A stretch of 64,000 nucleotides of DNA from Staphylococcus schleiferi (GCF_900458895.1 NZ_LR962863.1:1674001-1738000), one strand, 5' to 3'; positions 47,518-58,554 are shown, numbered from the stretch's first letter. The notes: generated from the sequence alone by a model not told the origin. Numbers and translations are program-made.

Positions 47518-48000
47518 TTACACCTCACCTTTTTGATTCTGATCTTTAAGTAGTACAATCACGAGCAAAATAACACCTATCGTTAAACTTGCATCAGCAA
47601 TATTAAAAATTGGGAAGTCATATCCAAAAATGACCGTATCTACAAAGTCTACAACTTCCCCTGTACGAACGCGATCAATAAAATTACCTAATGCACCCGC
47701 AAAAAGTAAGCTTATCGCAATTTGCATCATCATTTGATTTTTAGCTTCCTTAATAAAAAATACAACTAAAGCGATGAGAATGATGACTGTAATAATGTAA
47801 AAGAATGTGATTTTACCACTTAATATGCCCCAAGCTGCGCCATTATTTCGATGTGATGTGATAGATAAAAAGTGAGGAATCACATTAAATGATTCACCTA
47901 CTGCCATTTGTGTTCGAATCACAAATTTAGTTACTTGATCGGCAATCAAAATCAAAACCACTATCAATATTGAAAGCCCGAGATAATATTGTCGTTTCAT
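47518..48000 (-). CDS. lspA: Lipoprotein signal peptidase
   Basis: Removes signal peptides from prolipoproteins. 160 residues, four membrane helices. Catalytic aspartates lie in GALGNFIDRVRTGEVVDFVD and FPIFNIADASLTIGV; HRNNGAAWG is conserved. Its substrates here would include the lipoprotein at 23450 and the sialidase at 56491. Confidence 0.97.
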   Translation of the reverse strand: MKRQYYLGLSILIVVLILIADQVTKFVIRTQMAVGESFNVIPHFLSITSHRNNGAAWGILSGKITFFYIITVIILIALVVFFIKEAKNQMMMQIAISLLFAGALGNFIDRVRTGEVVDFVDTVIFGYDFPIFNIADASLTIGVILLVIVLLKDQNQKGEV

Positions 48001-48188
48001 ATTATTTTTCCTTTCTTTTAATCACCGTTATATTATAACACGATATAAAAAAGTACGGTAAACGATACTCTCTATTTACTTATAAAGTCCACGTCATTAT
48101 TGCAAGTAGAATAACCGCTTTGTTTCAAAACGACTGGAATATTTATATCAACAGTGAGAAAAAATAGATGAAGCTTACTTTTTCATAA

Positions 48189-48230
48189 ATTGACCTCCCA
48201 ATAACATTCTCGTGCTATTAGGAGGTCAAT
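48189..48230 (-). terminator. Terminator of ileS
   Basis: ATTGACCTCC (48189-48198) pairs with GGAGGTCAAT (48221-48230), with extra AATA/TATT inner pairs. It is about 100 bases after the ileS stop codon. The rest of the 326-base gap 48001-48326 holds no ORF I can support; the lspA promoter should lie near 48010-48050. Confidence 0.7.
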
Positions 48231-48326
48231 CGTGTAAATCATATTTGATTTCCAAATTAGGCGACTTTAGTTAACAGAATACGTCAATTGCTTCCAAATG
48301 ACTTCTGTCACTCAGCCAACGTTAAC

Positions 48327-51071
48327 TTATAGAGTCTTCACAACCGCTTGGCATCGTGGACATAATCCAGATAAGCCAGCCACTGTACCTAAAGATTTAC
48401 TATAATTCCAACAACGTTCACATTTTTGTCCTTCTGCATGAACAATTTCGATTGTTCCATGTTGATAAACTTCACCTTGAGGTGCATCCACAACTTCGAC
48501 TTGAGAAACGATAAAGAGTTGATGTAAATCTTCAAAGCCTTCTAAAAATGCAACTGTATCAAATGAAGGGCTATTACCAATTTTCACTTTTGCTTCTAAA
48601 GATTTACCAATTGTTTTTTCATTTCTCGCTGCTTCTAATGCACGGTTAACGTCATCACGCAATGCCATAAATTGACCCCATTTATCAAGCAATGCTTGAT
48701 CTACAGCTTCTTTTTCAGGCATATTCGTTAAATGTACACTTTCTTCTTCAACATGTTCAATATGTGACCAAACTTCATCCGCTGTATGTGGAATAATCGG
48801 AGCTAGTAATTTTGTCATATTAACTAAAATCTCGAAAAGTACAGTTTGCATACTACGACGTTTGTGTGCGTCACGTTTTTCAATATATAAAATGTCTTTA
48901 CCATAATCTAAGTAGAAGTTACTAAGTTCAACATTAATAAAGTTTTGAACTTCTTGATAAATATCAAGATAATCAAATTGTTCATAATGATCTAATGTGC
49001 TCGCTGTAAATTCTCTTAAGCGATGTAAAACATAGCGATCCACTTCTAATAAATCGGCTTCTGCAATGCGATCTGTTGCAGGATCAAAATCATTCACATT
49101 ACCTAATAAGAAACGTAATGTGTTTCTGATTTTGCGGTAAACATCCGCCACTTGTTTAAGAATCTCATCAGAAATACGAACATCCGCAAGATAGTCAACT
49201 GAACTTACCCAAAGACGTGCGATATCTGCACCTTTTTGTTTAACAACTGTATCTGGCGCAGTCACGTTACCTAAGGATTTACTCATCTTTTTACCTTCTC
49301 CATCCATCACGAAACCATGAGAAAGTAACATTTTGTAAGGTGCCAAACCACGTGTTGCGACAGCTGTTGTAATTGATGAGTTAAACCAACCACGATATTG
49401 GTCGCTACCTTCTAAATATAAGTCAGCTGGAAAACTAAGCTCAGGACGCGTTTCAAGTACGCCTCTGTGAGAAGAACCTGAGTCAAACCATACATCCATG
49501 ATATCTTCTTCTTTAGTAAATACACCGTTTGGACTACCTGGATGCGTAAATCCTTCTGGTAATAAGTCTTTCGCATCTTTTTCAAACCAGATATTTGAAC
49601 CGTGTTTTTCAAATAAATCCGCAACGTGGTATACCGTTTCTTTTGTCATAATGATGTCGCCATTTTCAGCATAAAAGACTGGTAAAGGTACACCCCAAAC
49701 ACGTTGACGAGAAATGACCCACTCACCACGGTCACGAATCATGTTATAAATACGTGTTTTACCCCATTCAACTTTGAATTGAGTATTGTCAATCGCGTCT
49801 AAAATATCTTGACGTACTTTCGAAATTGATGCAAACCATTGTGGTGTTGCACGGAAAATAACTGGTTTTTTCGTACGCCAATCGTGGGGATAACTATGTG
49901 TAATAAATTCAAGTTTCAATAAAGCACCTTTTTCAGTTAACAATTCTGTAATCGCTTTGTTTGCTTTATCATAAAACATACCTTCAAACTGACCCGCTTC
50001 TGCTGTGAATACACCTTTAGCATCGACAGGACTAATCACATCTAAACCATATTTTTGACCAACGATATAGTCATCTTCACCATGTCCAGGTGCAGTATGA
50101 ACACATCCTGTACCCGCATCTGTAGTAACATGTTCACCATTGATGACTAAAGAAGTACGGTCAATGAAAGGATGTTGCGCTTCAACATATTCAAGCTCTG
50201 AACCTTTAAAATCTTGCTCACGTACAATCGTCTCTTTATCCCAACCTAATTGCTCTACAACACTATCAACAAGTGCTTCCGCAATAATATATTTCGTTCC
50301 ATCTACATTCATTTGGACATAAGTTAATTCAGGGTGAACAGTAATCGCAACATTAGATGGTAATGTCCATGGCGTTGTTGTCCAAATAATAAATTTAGCG
50401 TCTTCATCCACAACACCTTTGCCGTCTTTAACGTCAAAAGCAACGTAGATGGATGCAGAACGTTTATCATGATATTCAATCTCTGCTTCTGCTAATGATG
50501 ATTCACTAGAAGGTGACCAATAAACCGGTTTTTTCCCTTTATAAATTAGACCTTTATCTGCCATTTCACCGAATAAACGAATTTGAGCTGCTTCAAATTC
50601 AGGTTTCAATGTGATATAAGGATTTTGGAAATCGCCATTAATACCTAAACGCTCAAAGTCTTTTTTCTGAATTTCAATTTGTTCCATAGCGAAAGCTTGG
50701 CAACGATCACGAAATTCTGAAATTGACATTTCTTTACGTTTTACACCTTTTTTTGTTAATGCTTGTTCGATTGGTAAGCCATGTGTATCCCAACCTGGAA
50801 CATATGGTGTATAGAAACCTTGCATCGATTTATAACGCGTAATGAAGTCTTTCAAAATTTTATTTAAAGCGTGTCCCATATGAACGCTTCCGTTTGCATA
50901 CGGTGGACCATCATGCAAAATATATGACGGATTGCCTTCATTTTTCTTAAGAATTTTTTGATACAAATCTTGCTCTTTCCATTTTTGTTGAATTTGAGGT
51001 TCTTTATTAGGAAGACCCCCACGCATAGGAAAATCTGTTTTTGGCATTAATAAAGTATCTTTGTAGTCCAT
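48327..51071 (-). CDS. ileS: Isoleucyl-tRNA synthetase
   Basis: 914 residues. HIGH motif as HMGH (in [17 protein letters not shown]), KMSKS as KKMSKSLGN, the CP1 editing domain ([26 protein letters not shown]), and a C-terminal zinc domain with CERCWNY and CPRCQAVV. This is the bacterial, mupirocin-sensitive type by length and motifs. Controlled by the T-box upstream. Confidence 0.97.
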   Translation of the reverse strand: MDYKDTLLMPKTDFPMRGGLPNKEPQIQQKWKEQDLYQKILKKNEGNPSYILHDGPPYANGSVHMGHALNKILKDFITRYKSMQGFYTPYVPGWDTHGLPIEQALTKKGVKRKEMSISEFRDRCQAFAMEQIEIQKKDFERLGINGDFQNPYITLKPEFEAAQIRLFGEMADKGLIYKGKKPVYWSPSSESSLAEAEIEYHDKRSASIYVAFDVKDGKGVVDEDAKFIIWTTTPWTLPSNVAITVHPELTYVQMNVDGTKYIIAEALVDSVVEQLGWDKETIVREQDFKGSELEYVEAQHPFIDRTSLVINGEHVTTDAGTGCVHTAPGHGEDDYIVGQKYGLDVISPVDAKGVFTAEAGQFEGMFYDKANKAITELLTEKGALLKLEFITHSYPHDWRTKKPVIFRATPQWFASISKVRQDILDAIDNTQFKVEWGKTRIYNMIRDRGEWVISRQRVWGVPLPVFYAENGDIIMTKETVYHVADLFEKHGSNIWFEKDAKDLLPEGFTHPGSPNGVFTKEEDIMDVWFDSGSSHRGVLETRPELSFPADLYLEGSDQYRGWFNSSITTAVATRGLAPYKMLLSHGFVMDGEGKKMSKSLGNVTAPDTVVKQKGADIARLWVSSVDYLADVRISDEILKQVADVYRKIRNTLRFLLGNVNDFDPATDRIAEADLLEVDRYVLHRLREFTASTLDHYEQFDYLDIYQEVQNFINVELSNFYLDYGKDILYIEKRDAHKRRSMQTVLFEILVNMTKLLAPIIPHTADEVWSHIEHVEEESVHLTNMPEKEAVDQALLDKWGQFMALRDDVNRALEAARNEKTIGKSLEAKVKIGNSPSFDTVAFLEGFEDLHQLFIVSQVEVVDAPQGEVYQHGTIEIVHAEGQKCERCWNYSKSLGTVAGLSGLCPRCQAVVKTL

Positions 51072-51093
51072 TTGACATTACACTCCTTTAACT

Positions 51094-51265
51094 GAAAAAG
51101 AACTCTAAGCTCAATAACAGGGACGGAATGACCGCGGTACCACCCTGATTAACTCAGCTTAGAGTTCTCTCAAAAAATTTATTAATATTCAACAAAACAG
51201 TGATATAAGAAAAGGACATCTATTAGGCTCTCACTCTCCCTAACTCGCTGTATCCATGCTTATCT
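51094..51265 (-). promoter_or_regulatory. T-box leader of ileS
   Basis: The T-box AGGGTGGTACCGCGG lies at 51132-51146 (minus strand). A terminator GAACTCTAAGC.../GCTTAGAGTTC with T-run (51095-51172) follows. Upstream sequence forms the stem I with AGAGTGAGAGCC and a TATC segment near 51203 that could hold the ATC isoleucine specifier. Uncharged tRNA-Ile would favour read-through. Confidence 0.9.
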
Positions 51266-51269
51266 TTTC

Positions 51270-51887
51270 TTACTTGTCTGTTTCATCTTTAGATTGTGTT
51301 GTTTCGTTTTCATCTGATTGTGGCTTCTCATTGTTATTTTGAGCAACCTGTTGCTCTTCTGCTGTAATATCTTGTTGGTTTAAATGTTGGAAATTTTCCT
51401 CAGTCACTTGTTGTGCATCTAAATCATAATTAAGGAGATAGTCCCAATCATCATTTTTTAATAAATCTAGCTGCGCTTCAACAAGCATTCTAAAGCGAGA
51501 ACGGAAAATTTTCGATTGTCGCTTCATATCTTCAGTTTGGAAAGATAAACGACGTGCTTTTTCTAAACCATCATTCACAATTCGATTTGCCTCTGCTTGT
51601 GCTTTTTGAATAATGGCATCATGTTCTTTTTGCGCAGCAGCTTTAGTTTCGTCAGCCGCTCTTTGGGCACTCACAATTGCTTCTCCAACTGATTTTTCAA
51701 CATCTTTAAAAGATTGGATATGTGAGTCGCGTTCATTTAAAACGTTTTCTAATTGCTTTTTATCTTCTCTTAAACGCTCAAGTTCTTGACTCAATTGTTC
51801 TAAATATTGTTCAACTTCTTCAGGTTCAAAGCCATTTTTAATACGCGTAAACGATTTGTTTTTAATCTCGCTTGGTGTAAAAGCCAT
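51270..51887 (-). CDS. divIVA: Cell division initiation protein DivIVA
   Basis: Coiled-coil protein that marks curved membrane at poles and septa. 205 residues. The N-terminal membrane-binding domain is FTPSEIKNKSFTRIKNGFEPEEVEQYLEQL; the rest is coiled coil with a Gln/Glu/Asn-rich tail. The start at 51887 follows GGAGGAGGG; a longer reading overlaps ylmH and is not conserved. The usual upstream neighbour is ylmH. Confidence 0.95.
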   Translation of the reverse strand: MAFTPSEIKNKSFTRIKNGFEPEEVEQYLEQLSQELERLREDKKQLENVLNERDSHIQSFKDVEKSVGEAIVSAQRAADETKAAAQKEHDAIIQKAQAEANRIVNDGLEKARRLSFQTEDMKRQSKIFRSRFRMLVEAQLDLLKNDDWDYLLNYDLDAQQVTEENFQHLNQQDITAEEQQVAQNNNEKPQSDENETTQSKDETDK

Positions 51888-51910
51888 AAATTGCCCTCCT
51901 CCATCATACA

Positions 51911-52681
51911 CTATTTAAATAAAGTTTGATAGGTGATTCTTAGTTTATCTTTTTTAGTACGACTCCCTATTTCAACCACTTTAGCGCGTCCATATCCTTG
52001 TATCGATAATAAATCCCCAGCTTGAAGCTGAAAATCAGCTGCCTCAATCAATGTGTGGTTGACTTTGACACGCTTACGTTGAATATAAGTTTTCGCTATG
52101 GTACGTGACTTTCGGATCATTTCTTTTAAAACGACATCAAGGCGTGTTGCACTGACTGTTGCTTCATGTGTCTCCCAATACGCTTCTGATTGTACCATAT
52201 CTTCAAACGGGATAACATTAAGTTTAATCGTAGCCCCTTTAATACGTGTTAATTCTAACATGATATACGATTCCAGTTGTTTTGTCAAAACGAATTGTAT
52301 TCGATCCGCAACAATAATATCGCCCACTTGTTCACGTTCAATCCCTAATGACATTAATGTTCCTAAAACATGTTGATGTTGAAGTGTCACAAATTTTGAA
52401 GGATAGTCGATTTCAATTAAACTGATTTCAAAATCGTCCAAAGTGGGGTCAAAATAACTCGGCGCAATTACAGCACGGCACCTTTCAGCTTGATGTCCAC
52501 CATTAAAAGTCACATGCAAATCACTAAAACTACCTACAATCACTTGCAACATATATTGACCACGTGGATCTAAAAAGTGTGTTAACACAGGCGCATACTG
52601 TGTTTCAGCCTGCCTTACTTTATCTAATAAATAATCGATTTGTTCATGTTCCTCAGGTCTAAAATGTTGATAAATATCCAA
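51911..52681 (-). CDS. ylmH: S4-domain RNA-binding protein YlmH
   Basis: 256 residues. A C-terminal S4 domain (SATRLDVVLKEMIRKSRTIAKTYIQRKRVKVN, about 178-210). Linked to ribosome quality control with RqcH in B. subtilis and to cell division by position. Normally ylmG lies directly upstream; here the sialic-acid island intervenes. Confidence 0.93.
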   Translation of the reverse strand: MDIYQHFRPEEHEQIDYLLDKVRQAETQYAPVLTHFLDPRGQYMLQVIVGSFSDLHVTFNGGHQAERCRAVIAPSYFDPTLDDFEISLIEIDYPSKFVTLQHQHVLGTLMSLGIEREQVGDIIVADRIQFVLTKQLESYIMLELTRIKGATIKLNVIPFEDMVQSEAYWETHEATVSATRLDVVLKEMIRKSRTIAKTYIQRKRVKVNHTLIEAADFQLQAGDLLSIQGYGRAKVVEIGSRTKKDKLRITYQTLFK

Positions 52682-53273
52682 AGATGGAACTCCTTTTCAT
52701 ATTAATACATCCATTTCATCGTGCTTTAATTAAATAAGTCACGAATAATATATTTCCTATCAATTTTATCATTAATTTCGCACTTTAATAAAGAAGAAGC
52801 TTCTCATTCATTTCATTAGCTTCAAGTTCTTTAATTATTGATAGCAAAGAAAAATGTCATACACATTGTATTTTTATACTAATATTATCGTCCATCATCA
52901 ATCATTCACACTCTTTTTCAATGTTGTACGACTTTAGTTAATCGTTGAGCTTTATGTATACGACCTCCTTGAGAGCATTATCAGTAAAGCAAAGCTGATA
53001 TAACGGATTGTCTTAGGTTATAAAAACTTTGATCATTTAGGCAGTCCTTTCATTTTATGTACAGATTTTTGTAAGCCACCCAAAAAAGAGATTAAGCAAC
53101 GCTATGCTACTTAATCTCTAAATTTTACTTATTAGTCATACATAATAAAGAGTCGGGTTTTTAAGATGCTCACTTAGGAAAATGTACCCCTTTTGTCTTA
53201 TCCCCCTCTAAAAGACCAACAATTATTTCTGACAATTTATAATAAGAAGTCTATTTCTTGATTCAATGTTTTA
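52682..53273. other. Gene-free junction between ylmH and the sialic-acid island
   Basis: 592 bases. The strong minus-strand terminator at 53081-53120 ends the nan operon. The remainder, AT-rich, must hold the promoter of ylmH-divIVA, which I could not locate reliably. No ORF or transposase remnant seen. Confidence 0.55.
53081..53120 (-). terminator. Terminator of the nan operon
   Basis: AGAGATTAAG (53087-53096) pairs perfectly with CTTAATCTCT (53110-53119) across a 13-base loop; six A before it on the plus strand give a T-run on the minus strand. Confidence 0.85.
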
Positions 53274-54386
53274 CTACTTAGTATTTATAATTTCATTTAA
53301 TGACACTTTTCGATCTTCATTTAAAGATATAGTACAAGCATCTGCGGTAGCAATAGATTCAAGTGCAGCAACACCATTTAAAAGCTTGATGAATTCATCG
53401 GAAACTGGCTCACCTTTTAAAACTTGATGAAGGTAGTTTACTTCTTTGTCTATACATGTTTGTAACCATAGGGGTGTTCTTATGCCTGGTTTACCATATG
53501 CAATTGCACCATCCATGCCACGGCCAGTATATATTTCGGTTCTCTCCTCATCTTCCTCTTGCGTTTCGTGTATTAGAAAATGCGATTCGCCTTCACCTTT
53601 GACACGTAATGTTCCACCTGTTTGATACAAGTCAAGTTTGATTGCACCCTCTGTTCCTTCAATCAAAACATAATGCTCTCCCCAACGAAAAGCATTTCCA
53701 TACTCTAATAGCGCATATCGTTCATCGCTATATTCTAAATTGATAATAAGCATATCATCTTCATCACCAAACTGCTCGCCTTTATGATAAACATTACCTC
53801 CTACCATTGTGGCTTTTTCAGGAAGTCCACCCATTATAAATTGTATACAATCTAATTCATGAATATGATGATACAAATGTCCACCTGATTGCGAACGCAG
53901 TTTTTTCCAAGAAACAGTCGGTTGTGGTTCTTCCCATCCGGTTCTTGTAGCATGACAATATAATACTTTTCCAATTCTGCCTTCATTCACCAAAGACTTC
54001 GCATAATGGACACCATTAAAAAAGTTCATAATATGACCCGCCATAAAAATGACTCCATTTGCTTTACATGCATCTACCATTGCTTTACAATCTTGATAAT
54101 TCAATGCGATAGGTTTTTCACAGAACACATGCTTCCCTTGTTCTGCTGCTTTAATCACCGGTTCACGATGAAGATGGCTAGGTGATGCTACAATCACACA
54201 ATCAATATCCTGTCTTCTAACCAATGCGTCTAAACTATCGCATATCTCTGCATTTAGTTCAGCTGCAATAGCTTCAGCATGATGAGGATCAAAAACTGCA
54301 GTCACACTGGCATCCTCAATTTTATGAATTGCCCTAGCTAAATCAGCACCAAAATAACCCGTACCAACAATGCCATATTTAATCAT
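53274..54386 (-). CDS. Gfo/Idh/MocA oxidoreductase, probable dehydrated-sialate oxidoreductase (NanOx/YjhC type)
   Basis: 370 residues. Rossmann NAD site YGIVGTGYFGADLA (4-17), the family EKP triad (90-92), and a His-rich catalytic region GGHLYHHIHELD (168-179). Homologues in sialidase loci (R. gnavus NanOx, E. coli YjhC) convert 2,7-anhydro-Neu5Ac, and for YjhC also Neu5Ac2en, to Neu5Ac by a redox cycle on bound NAD. That role is inferred from the neighbouring NanB/NanC-type sialidase, not proven by motif. The ATG overlaps the sialidase stop by one base (TAATG), so they are made together. Confidence 0.82.
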   Translation of the reverse strand: MIKYGIVGTGYFGADLARAIHKIEDASVTAVFDPHHAEAIAAELNAEICDSLDALVRRQDIDCVIVASPSHLHREPVIKAAEQGKHVFCEKPIALNYQDCKAMVDACKANGVIFMAGHIMNFFNGVHYAKSLVNEGRIGKVLYCHATRTGWEEPQPTVSWKKLRSQSGGHLYHHIHELDCIQFIMGGLPEKATMVGGNVYHKGEQFGDEDDMLIINLEYSDERYALLEYGNAFRWGEHYVLIEGTEGAIKLDLYQTGGTLRVKGEGESHFLIHETQEEDEERTEIYTGRGMDGAIAYGKPGIRTPLWLQTCIDKEVNYLHQVLKGEPVSDEFIKLLNGVAALESIATADACTISLNEDRKVSLNEIINTK

Positions 54387-56491
54387 TATTTTTCACTTTC
54401 TTTCTCAGTATTTTTTAGTTCTTCAATCTGATAAGAAACGAAAGGAACTACATTTTTAATATGTAATTCTTTCCTAGACCATGAATCATATTTTTCAAAC
54501 ATTAATCCAATATCATTGTTAGGTAATTCTGTTAATGAAGAATATGAGTAGCCATATTGACTATAATCAACATTATGATGGTAACGCCAATCAATATGAT
54601 TATTTTCATCCACTAAACCAATCCAAATTTGACCATTTCTTCTGCCATATTTTGAATTTGGAGTACTTAAGATAACAGCATTTTTACCATCAATCTTTTG
54701 ACTGTAATTGATTATAGAAAGTTCTGTTCCATAGTTTGGATTAGAAATGAAATCTAAATATTCTGGCTCACTCCATGTTTCACCAGCATCTTTACTTGTT
54801 ATAAAAGCTATTTTTCCATTATTAGTTCTCATATAAGCTTGTAAAATTCCTGGTTTCAATTCAACTAATTGCGCCTCAGCAGACCAGTTTGATGGCAAAG
54901 ATATAACTTTTGTCCCCCAGGATTTGCCATTATCGTCACTATAAATAAATACAGATTCCTTCCCAGTATATGATGGAATGAGTATTCTACCCTTACTATG
55001 TTCCACAATTCCTCTGCCTGGAGCTAAATATGGAGAATTATGATTTTCTCCAAGTAATCCAGGGATTAGTATTGGTTTTGACCAAGAACTTCCGAAATCA
55101 TTACTTACACAATATGAAATATAATTAGTCTGTACAACCTTAAATAATGAATCTTTGTAAAATATATTCATATCTACTAGTTTTCCGTTTTTATACTCTT
55201 TTTTCTTACCGTTAATTATTTGTGCAGAATATTGCTCAACTTTTAACTTTTCACCATTTTTGCTAATTGAATAATTGTCATCCACAGTGTATTCGGTAGA
55301 TTGATTATTTCGATCATCATAGATTATTCCATTATCTCTAATTGAATATTGATATTCACTATCTCCACTTTTTTTCAATTTTAAATAATACTTCTTACCA
55401 ATTTTTTTAAAACCTGAATCGTTTCGAACGGAATCACGAAAACTAACACCAGCAGGCATTATATCTGCAAAAAGCATAGTTTGGTGATTGTTTTTCTCTA
55501 ATATTACCGAATCTATAAATGTTGCTCCCCCACTTATTTGCATGTCACGTTTACTAGCATCTCTAGGCCACTCTAATGGCACCGATGCAAAATCATTAAA
55601 CGACAAAGCAATATTAGGTTTTGACCAGGAACTACCATTATTATCTGTATAACTCGTTGCTATATTAATTTTATTTAAAAAATCATGTGTGCCACCATAG
55701 CGAGCATCAATACTTGATAATACTCTACCATTGCTCAAAGTATACAAAACAGGAATTCTAAAATAATTTGAACCTGTAGCATCATTAGCCTTATAGACCA
55801 AATGATTTGAAATATTATTTTGAGTTTTATTTTCCAAGTTTTTTTCATTCAATGGATAATTATAAATTTTAATATTTTCAATTGTTCCGTTAAACCCAAA
55901 TTTATTTGTTCCTTCTCTGTTAACTCCACCAATAACAATGGAATCTAATCCTTTTATATCATTAAGTTTTAAGAATTTATCCAGCTTTTTTTCTTCTATT
56001 TTATATCCATTTGAATAAAGAGCGTATGTGTTAGAATTATTATTTGACACTAAAGCAACAGTATTAGATACTGGTTTATTTTTGTATTTTCCCCAAACAG
56101 AAGCCGGTCTACTTACTACATTATTTGTTTGAGATCCTGAATCACGGGCCTCCATTCCCAATTCACCTTTTTCATTAATATATAAATCTAAATAACTATT
56201 TGCATTTCCTTTTTTAGAATTTGATATTCCAAATAAGGCTTGAACACCATCGGGCTTGGATTGACTATATTTAATAATTACTGTAAAACCAGGACCATTA
56301 AGTTTATCTAGAATATCTTCAGTTACATTAATACCACCACCCTTTAACTCAATATTATTTTTTTCAAATAATAAAGAATTATCTTCATTCTTATCAGTTT
56401 GAGCATTTACTTGAACATTAGTGTTTAATTCATAACAACCCATCACTAAAAATATAATCACGGCACAAATTAGAATCTTTAATTTTTTCAT
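54386..56491 (-). CDS. Lipoprotein sialidase, GH33, NanB/NanC type
   Basis: 701 residues. A signal peptide ends in VMGC (Cys19), so a lipid anchor is predicted; there is no LPXTG. A LamG-like carbohydrate-binding domain (about 40-220) precedes a six-blade propeller. FRIP with Arg245, acid/base candidate Asp270 (GGTHD), Glu539, Arg555 and Arg617 as the triad, and nucleophile Tyr650 (YSYSSL) are visible. Four Asp boxes start near 280, 462, 517 and 566. The insertion at about 345-460 (FRDSV...KDSLFKVV) is the extra domain of pneumococcal NanB and NanC, which release 2,7-anhydro-Neu5Ac or Neu5Ac2en. The gene is more AT-rich than its surroundings (11 G+C of 60 in 56161-56220). Released product cannot be decided by eye. 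Confidence 0.88.
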   Translation of the reverse strand: MKKLKILICAVIIFLVMGCYELNTNVQVNAQTDKNEDNSLLFEKNNIELKGGGINVTEDILDKLNGPGFTVIIKYSQSKPDGVQALFGISNSKKGNANSYLDLYINEKGELGMEARDSGSQTNNVVSRPASVWGKYKNKPVSNTVALVSNNNSNTYALYSNGYKIEEKKLDKFLKLNDIKGLDSIVIGGVNREGTNKFGFNGTIENIKIYNYPLNEKNLENKTQNNISNHLVYKANDATGSNYFRIPVLYTLSNGRVLSSIDARYGGTHDFLNKINIATSYTDNNGSSWSKPNIALSFNDFASVPLEWPRDASKRDMQISGGATFIDSVILEKNNHQTMLFADIMPAGVSFRDSVRNDSGFKKIGKKYYLKLKKSGDSEYQYSIRDNGIIYDDRNNQSTEYTVDDNYSISKNGEKLKVEQYSAQIINGKKKEYKNGKLVDMNIFYKDSLFKVVQTNYISYCVSNDFGSSWSKPILIPGLLGENHNSPYLAPGRGIVEHSKGRILIPSYTGKESVFIYSDDNGKSWGTKVISLPSNWSAEAQLVELKPGILQAYMRTNNGKIAFITSKDAGETWSEPEYLDFISNPNYGTELSIINYSQKIDGKNAVILSTPNSKYGRRNGQIWIGLVDENNHIDWRYHHNVDYSQYGYSYSSLTELPNNDIGLMFEKYDSWSRKELHIKNVVPFVSYQIEELKNTEKESEK

Positions 56492-56501
56492 TTTAGCCTC
56501 C

Positions 56502-56951
56502 TTATATTTTTACTTTAATTACTAACTTTTTAACAAGTTGATTATTCTTATTCAATTTAGGTTGGTGCAAGTCTTCTTCAAAAGTGACAAGAAGATTAGA
56601 TGATGTTAATTCAATCGTCTGATAAGTATCGCTAACAAATAGTTCAAAGTCATTTTCTTCATCATATTTTGAAATCGATTTCGCATGTTTCGGTTCTGTT
56701 ACTGCCATTTTTTCAAGGTTGTTAATAACAAGATGAATATCGATATATTTTCTATGATTTTCAAATTGTTTGCCCGGTATACCGTCCGCGATATACGTCA
56801 TACAATTAGCAAATACACGATCACCATCAATTTCGATTCGTCCTTCTTCTAACTGTGTTAAATCTGTTTGATTTATAAATTCATCTACTTTTTGAAAATG
56901 TGTATTTAGACTTACATATCTTTTAAAATCATCTCTTTCAGCAATAATCAT
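56502..56951 (-). CDS. YhcH/YjgK/YiaL family, probable Neu5Ac anomerase
   Basis: 149 residues, cupin-like fold. The metal-binding pattern ENHRKYIDIH (64-73; Glu64, His66 and His73) and the later EEDLHQPKL (His129) are present. E. coli YhcH is reported to be a metal-dependent anomerase that supplies open-chain Neu5Ac to the lyase. GGAGG precedes the ATG. It sits 10 bases before the sialidase and 20 after the transporter. Confidence 0.87.
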   Translation of the reverse strand: MIIAERDDFKRYVSLNTHFQKVDEFINQTDLTQLEEGRIEIDGDRVFANCMTYIADGIPGKQFENHRKYIDIHLVINNLEKMAVTEPKHAKSISKYDEENDFELFVSDTYQTIELTSSNLLVTFEEDLHQPKLNKNNQLVKKLVIKVKI

Positions 56952-56971
56952 TTTATATCCTCCTTATCCTT

Positions 56972-58513
56972 TTAGTGACGCTTCGCCCATGACTCATCCG
57001 ATAAGATTTCTGGGATATCGTGAATCGTTGTATATTGAGGCGCACTTACTTTATTTCCAGTTAAAATAGAAACCGTATAACCAGAAACAAAAGAAACGCT
57101 AATAGAAATAAGTGAATATGCCCAATAATTAACCACTTCTGGCGGGATAACATATTTAATACAAACCATTACAATAGTTGATACAATTAAAGCGGCATAA
57201 GCTCCGTATTTGTTAGCTTTTTTACTTATGAATCCAAGTACAAAGACACCACCTAACAATCCAAGTACAAGTCCCATAAAACCATTAAACCATTCATAAT
57301 CAGATTTGATATCTGAATGTGCCATTATAATAGAAACAACAATAGAAAAAATACCTACTAATAATGAAACAATTTGTGCTATACGTGTTCGACGTTTATC
57401 GGACATTCCTTTTGAAATCACATCTTGAATATCAAGTGTCCAAGAGGTTGCAACTGAATTTAACCCGGTCGAAATTGTTGATTGAGCCGCCGCATAGATT
57501 GCAGCTAAAATAATACCTGTTACACCTACAGGAAGTTGATAAGCAATAAAGTACATAAAGATTTGATCTTGCGGTATTTGATTTGTTGCCTCACTCACAT
57601 TTTGCACTTTATAAAAGACATACAATCCTGTACCAATTAGATAAAAAACTGTTGCAATACCGAGAGATAGTGCGCCATTCGTAAAAAGCATCTTATTTAA
57701 CTTGCTTATACTTTGAGTTGTTGTAAAACGTTGAACTAAGTCTTGTGAAGATGCGTAAGAAGAAAAAATTGTTAATCCCGATCCAACGACAATTAAGAAA
57801 ATCGAGCTTGATAAAATGTTAGGATCAAATATCTTTTCTGTTGGTGCTATGAATTTCCCATGTGCCAGTTGTTGTGTGATTGCACCAATCCCTCCATCTA
57901 CATCGTAAATCAACACAAATAATGCAATCAAAGCACCGCCTGATAAAATAACGCCTTGAATAAAATCAGTCCAAAGAACGGATTTTAAGCCACCTGTATA
58001 TGAGTAAATAATTGCTATAACACCCATAAGAATTATTAAAATATTGATATCTATTCCAGTCAGTGTTGCTAAACCAACAGATGGAAGGTACATGATAATA
58101 GAGATACGACCTAATTGGTAAATAATGAAAAGAATTGCAGAGATAACACGTAATGATTTTGCTTCATAGCGTCTTTCTAAATAATCGTAAGCTGTATCAA
58201 TATCCATCCTCGCAAAAATAGGGAGCACGTATTTTATCGCTAAAGGTATTGCAATAAGCATACCAAGCTGTGCAAACCATAATATCCAACTTCCTGCATA
58301 TGAGTTTCCAGCTAATCCTAAAAAGGAAATCGGACTTAACATTGTGGCAAATATAGATACTGATGTAACATACCAAGGTACAGAACCATCACCTTTAAAA
58401 AATTCTTTACCTTTCATTTCTTTTTTTGAAAAATAAAGTCCAGCGACAAGCACGGCAAGTAAATAAACAATTAAAACGAATAAGTCAATAATTGTAAAAC
58501 CTGTAGTATTCAC
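56972..58513 (-). CDS. Sodium:solute symporter, probable sialic-acid transporter
   Basis: 513 residues, about 13 membrane helices, SSS family (FKGDGSVPWYVTSVSIFATMLSPISFLG; YSYTGGLKSVLWTDFIQ for sodium and substrate). Context points to Neu5Ac or its anhydro form as substrate. The likely start is GTG 58513 (MNTTGFTII): GGGAG is eight bases upstream; an earlier GTG touches that site. From memory S. aureus NanT and pneumococcal SP_1328 are SSS proteins too. Confidence 0.87.
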   Translation of the reverse strand: MNTTGFTIIDLFVLIVYLLAVLVAGLYFSKKEMKGKEFFKGDGSVPWYVTSVSIFATMLSPISFLGLAGNSYAGSWILWFAQLGMLIAIPLAIKYVLPIFARMDIDTAYDYLERRYEAKSLRVISAILFIIYQLGRISIIMYLPSVGLATLTGIDINILIILMGVIAIIYSYTGGLKSVLWTDFIQGVILSGGALIALFVLIYDVDGGIGAITQQLAHGKFIAPTEKIFDPNILSSSIFLIVVGSGLTIFSSYASSQDLVQRFTTTQSISKLNKMLFTNGALSLGIATVFYLIGTGLYVFYKVQNVSEATNQIPQDQIFMYFIAYQLPVGVTGIILAAIYAAAQSTISTGLNSVATSWTLDIQDVISKGMSDKRRTRIAQIVSLLVGIFSIVVSIIMAHSDIKSDYEWFNGFMGLVLGLLGGVFVLGFISKKANKYGAYAALIVSTIVMVCIKYVIPPEVVNYWAYSLISISVSFVSGYTVSILTGNKVSAPQYTTIHDIPEILSDESWAKRH

Positions 58514-58554
58514 TGTAAACACTCCCTTAACAAGCCTTTCTTTATTTTTCTATT

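Noticed and set aside
49412..49624. Out-of-frame ORF inside ileS
   Set aside because: Shadow of ileS in another frame; no start signal, and ileS is intact.
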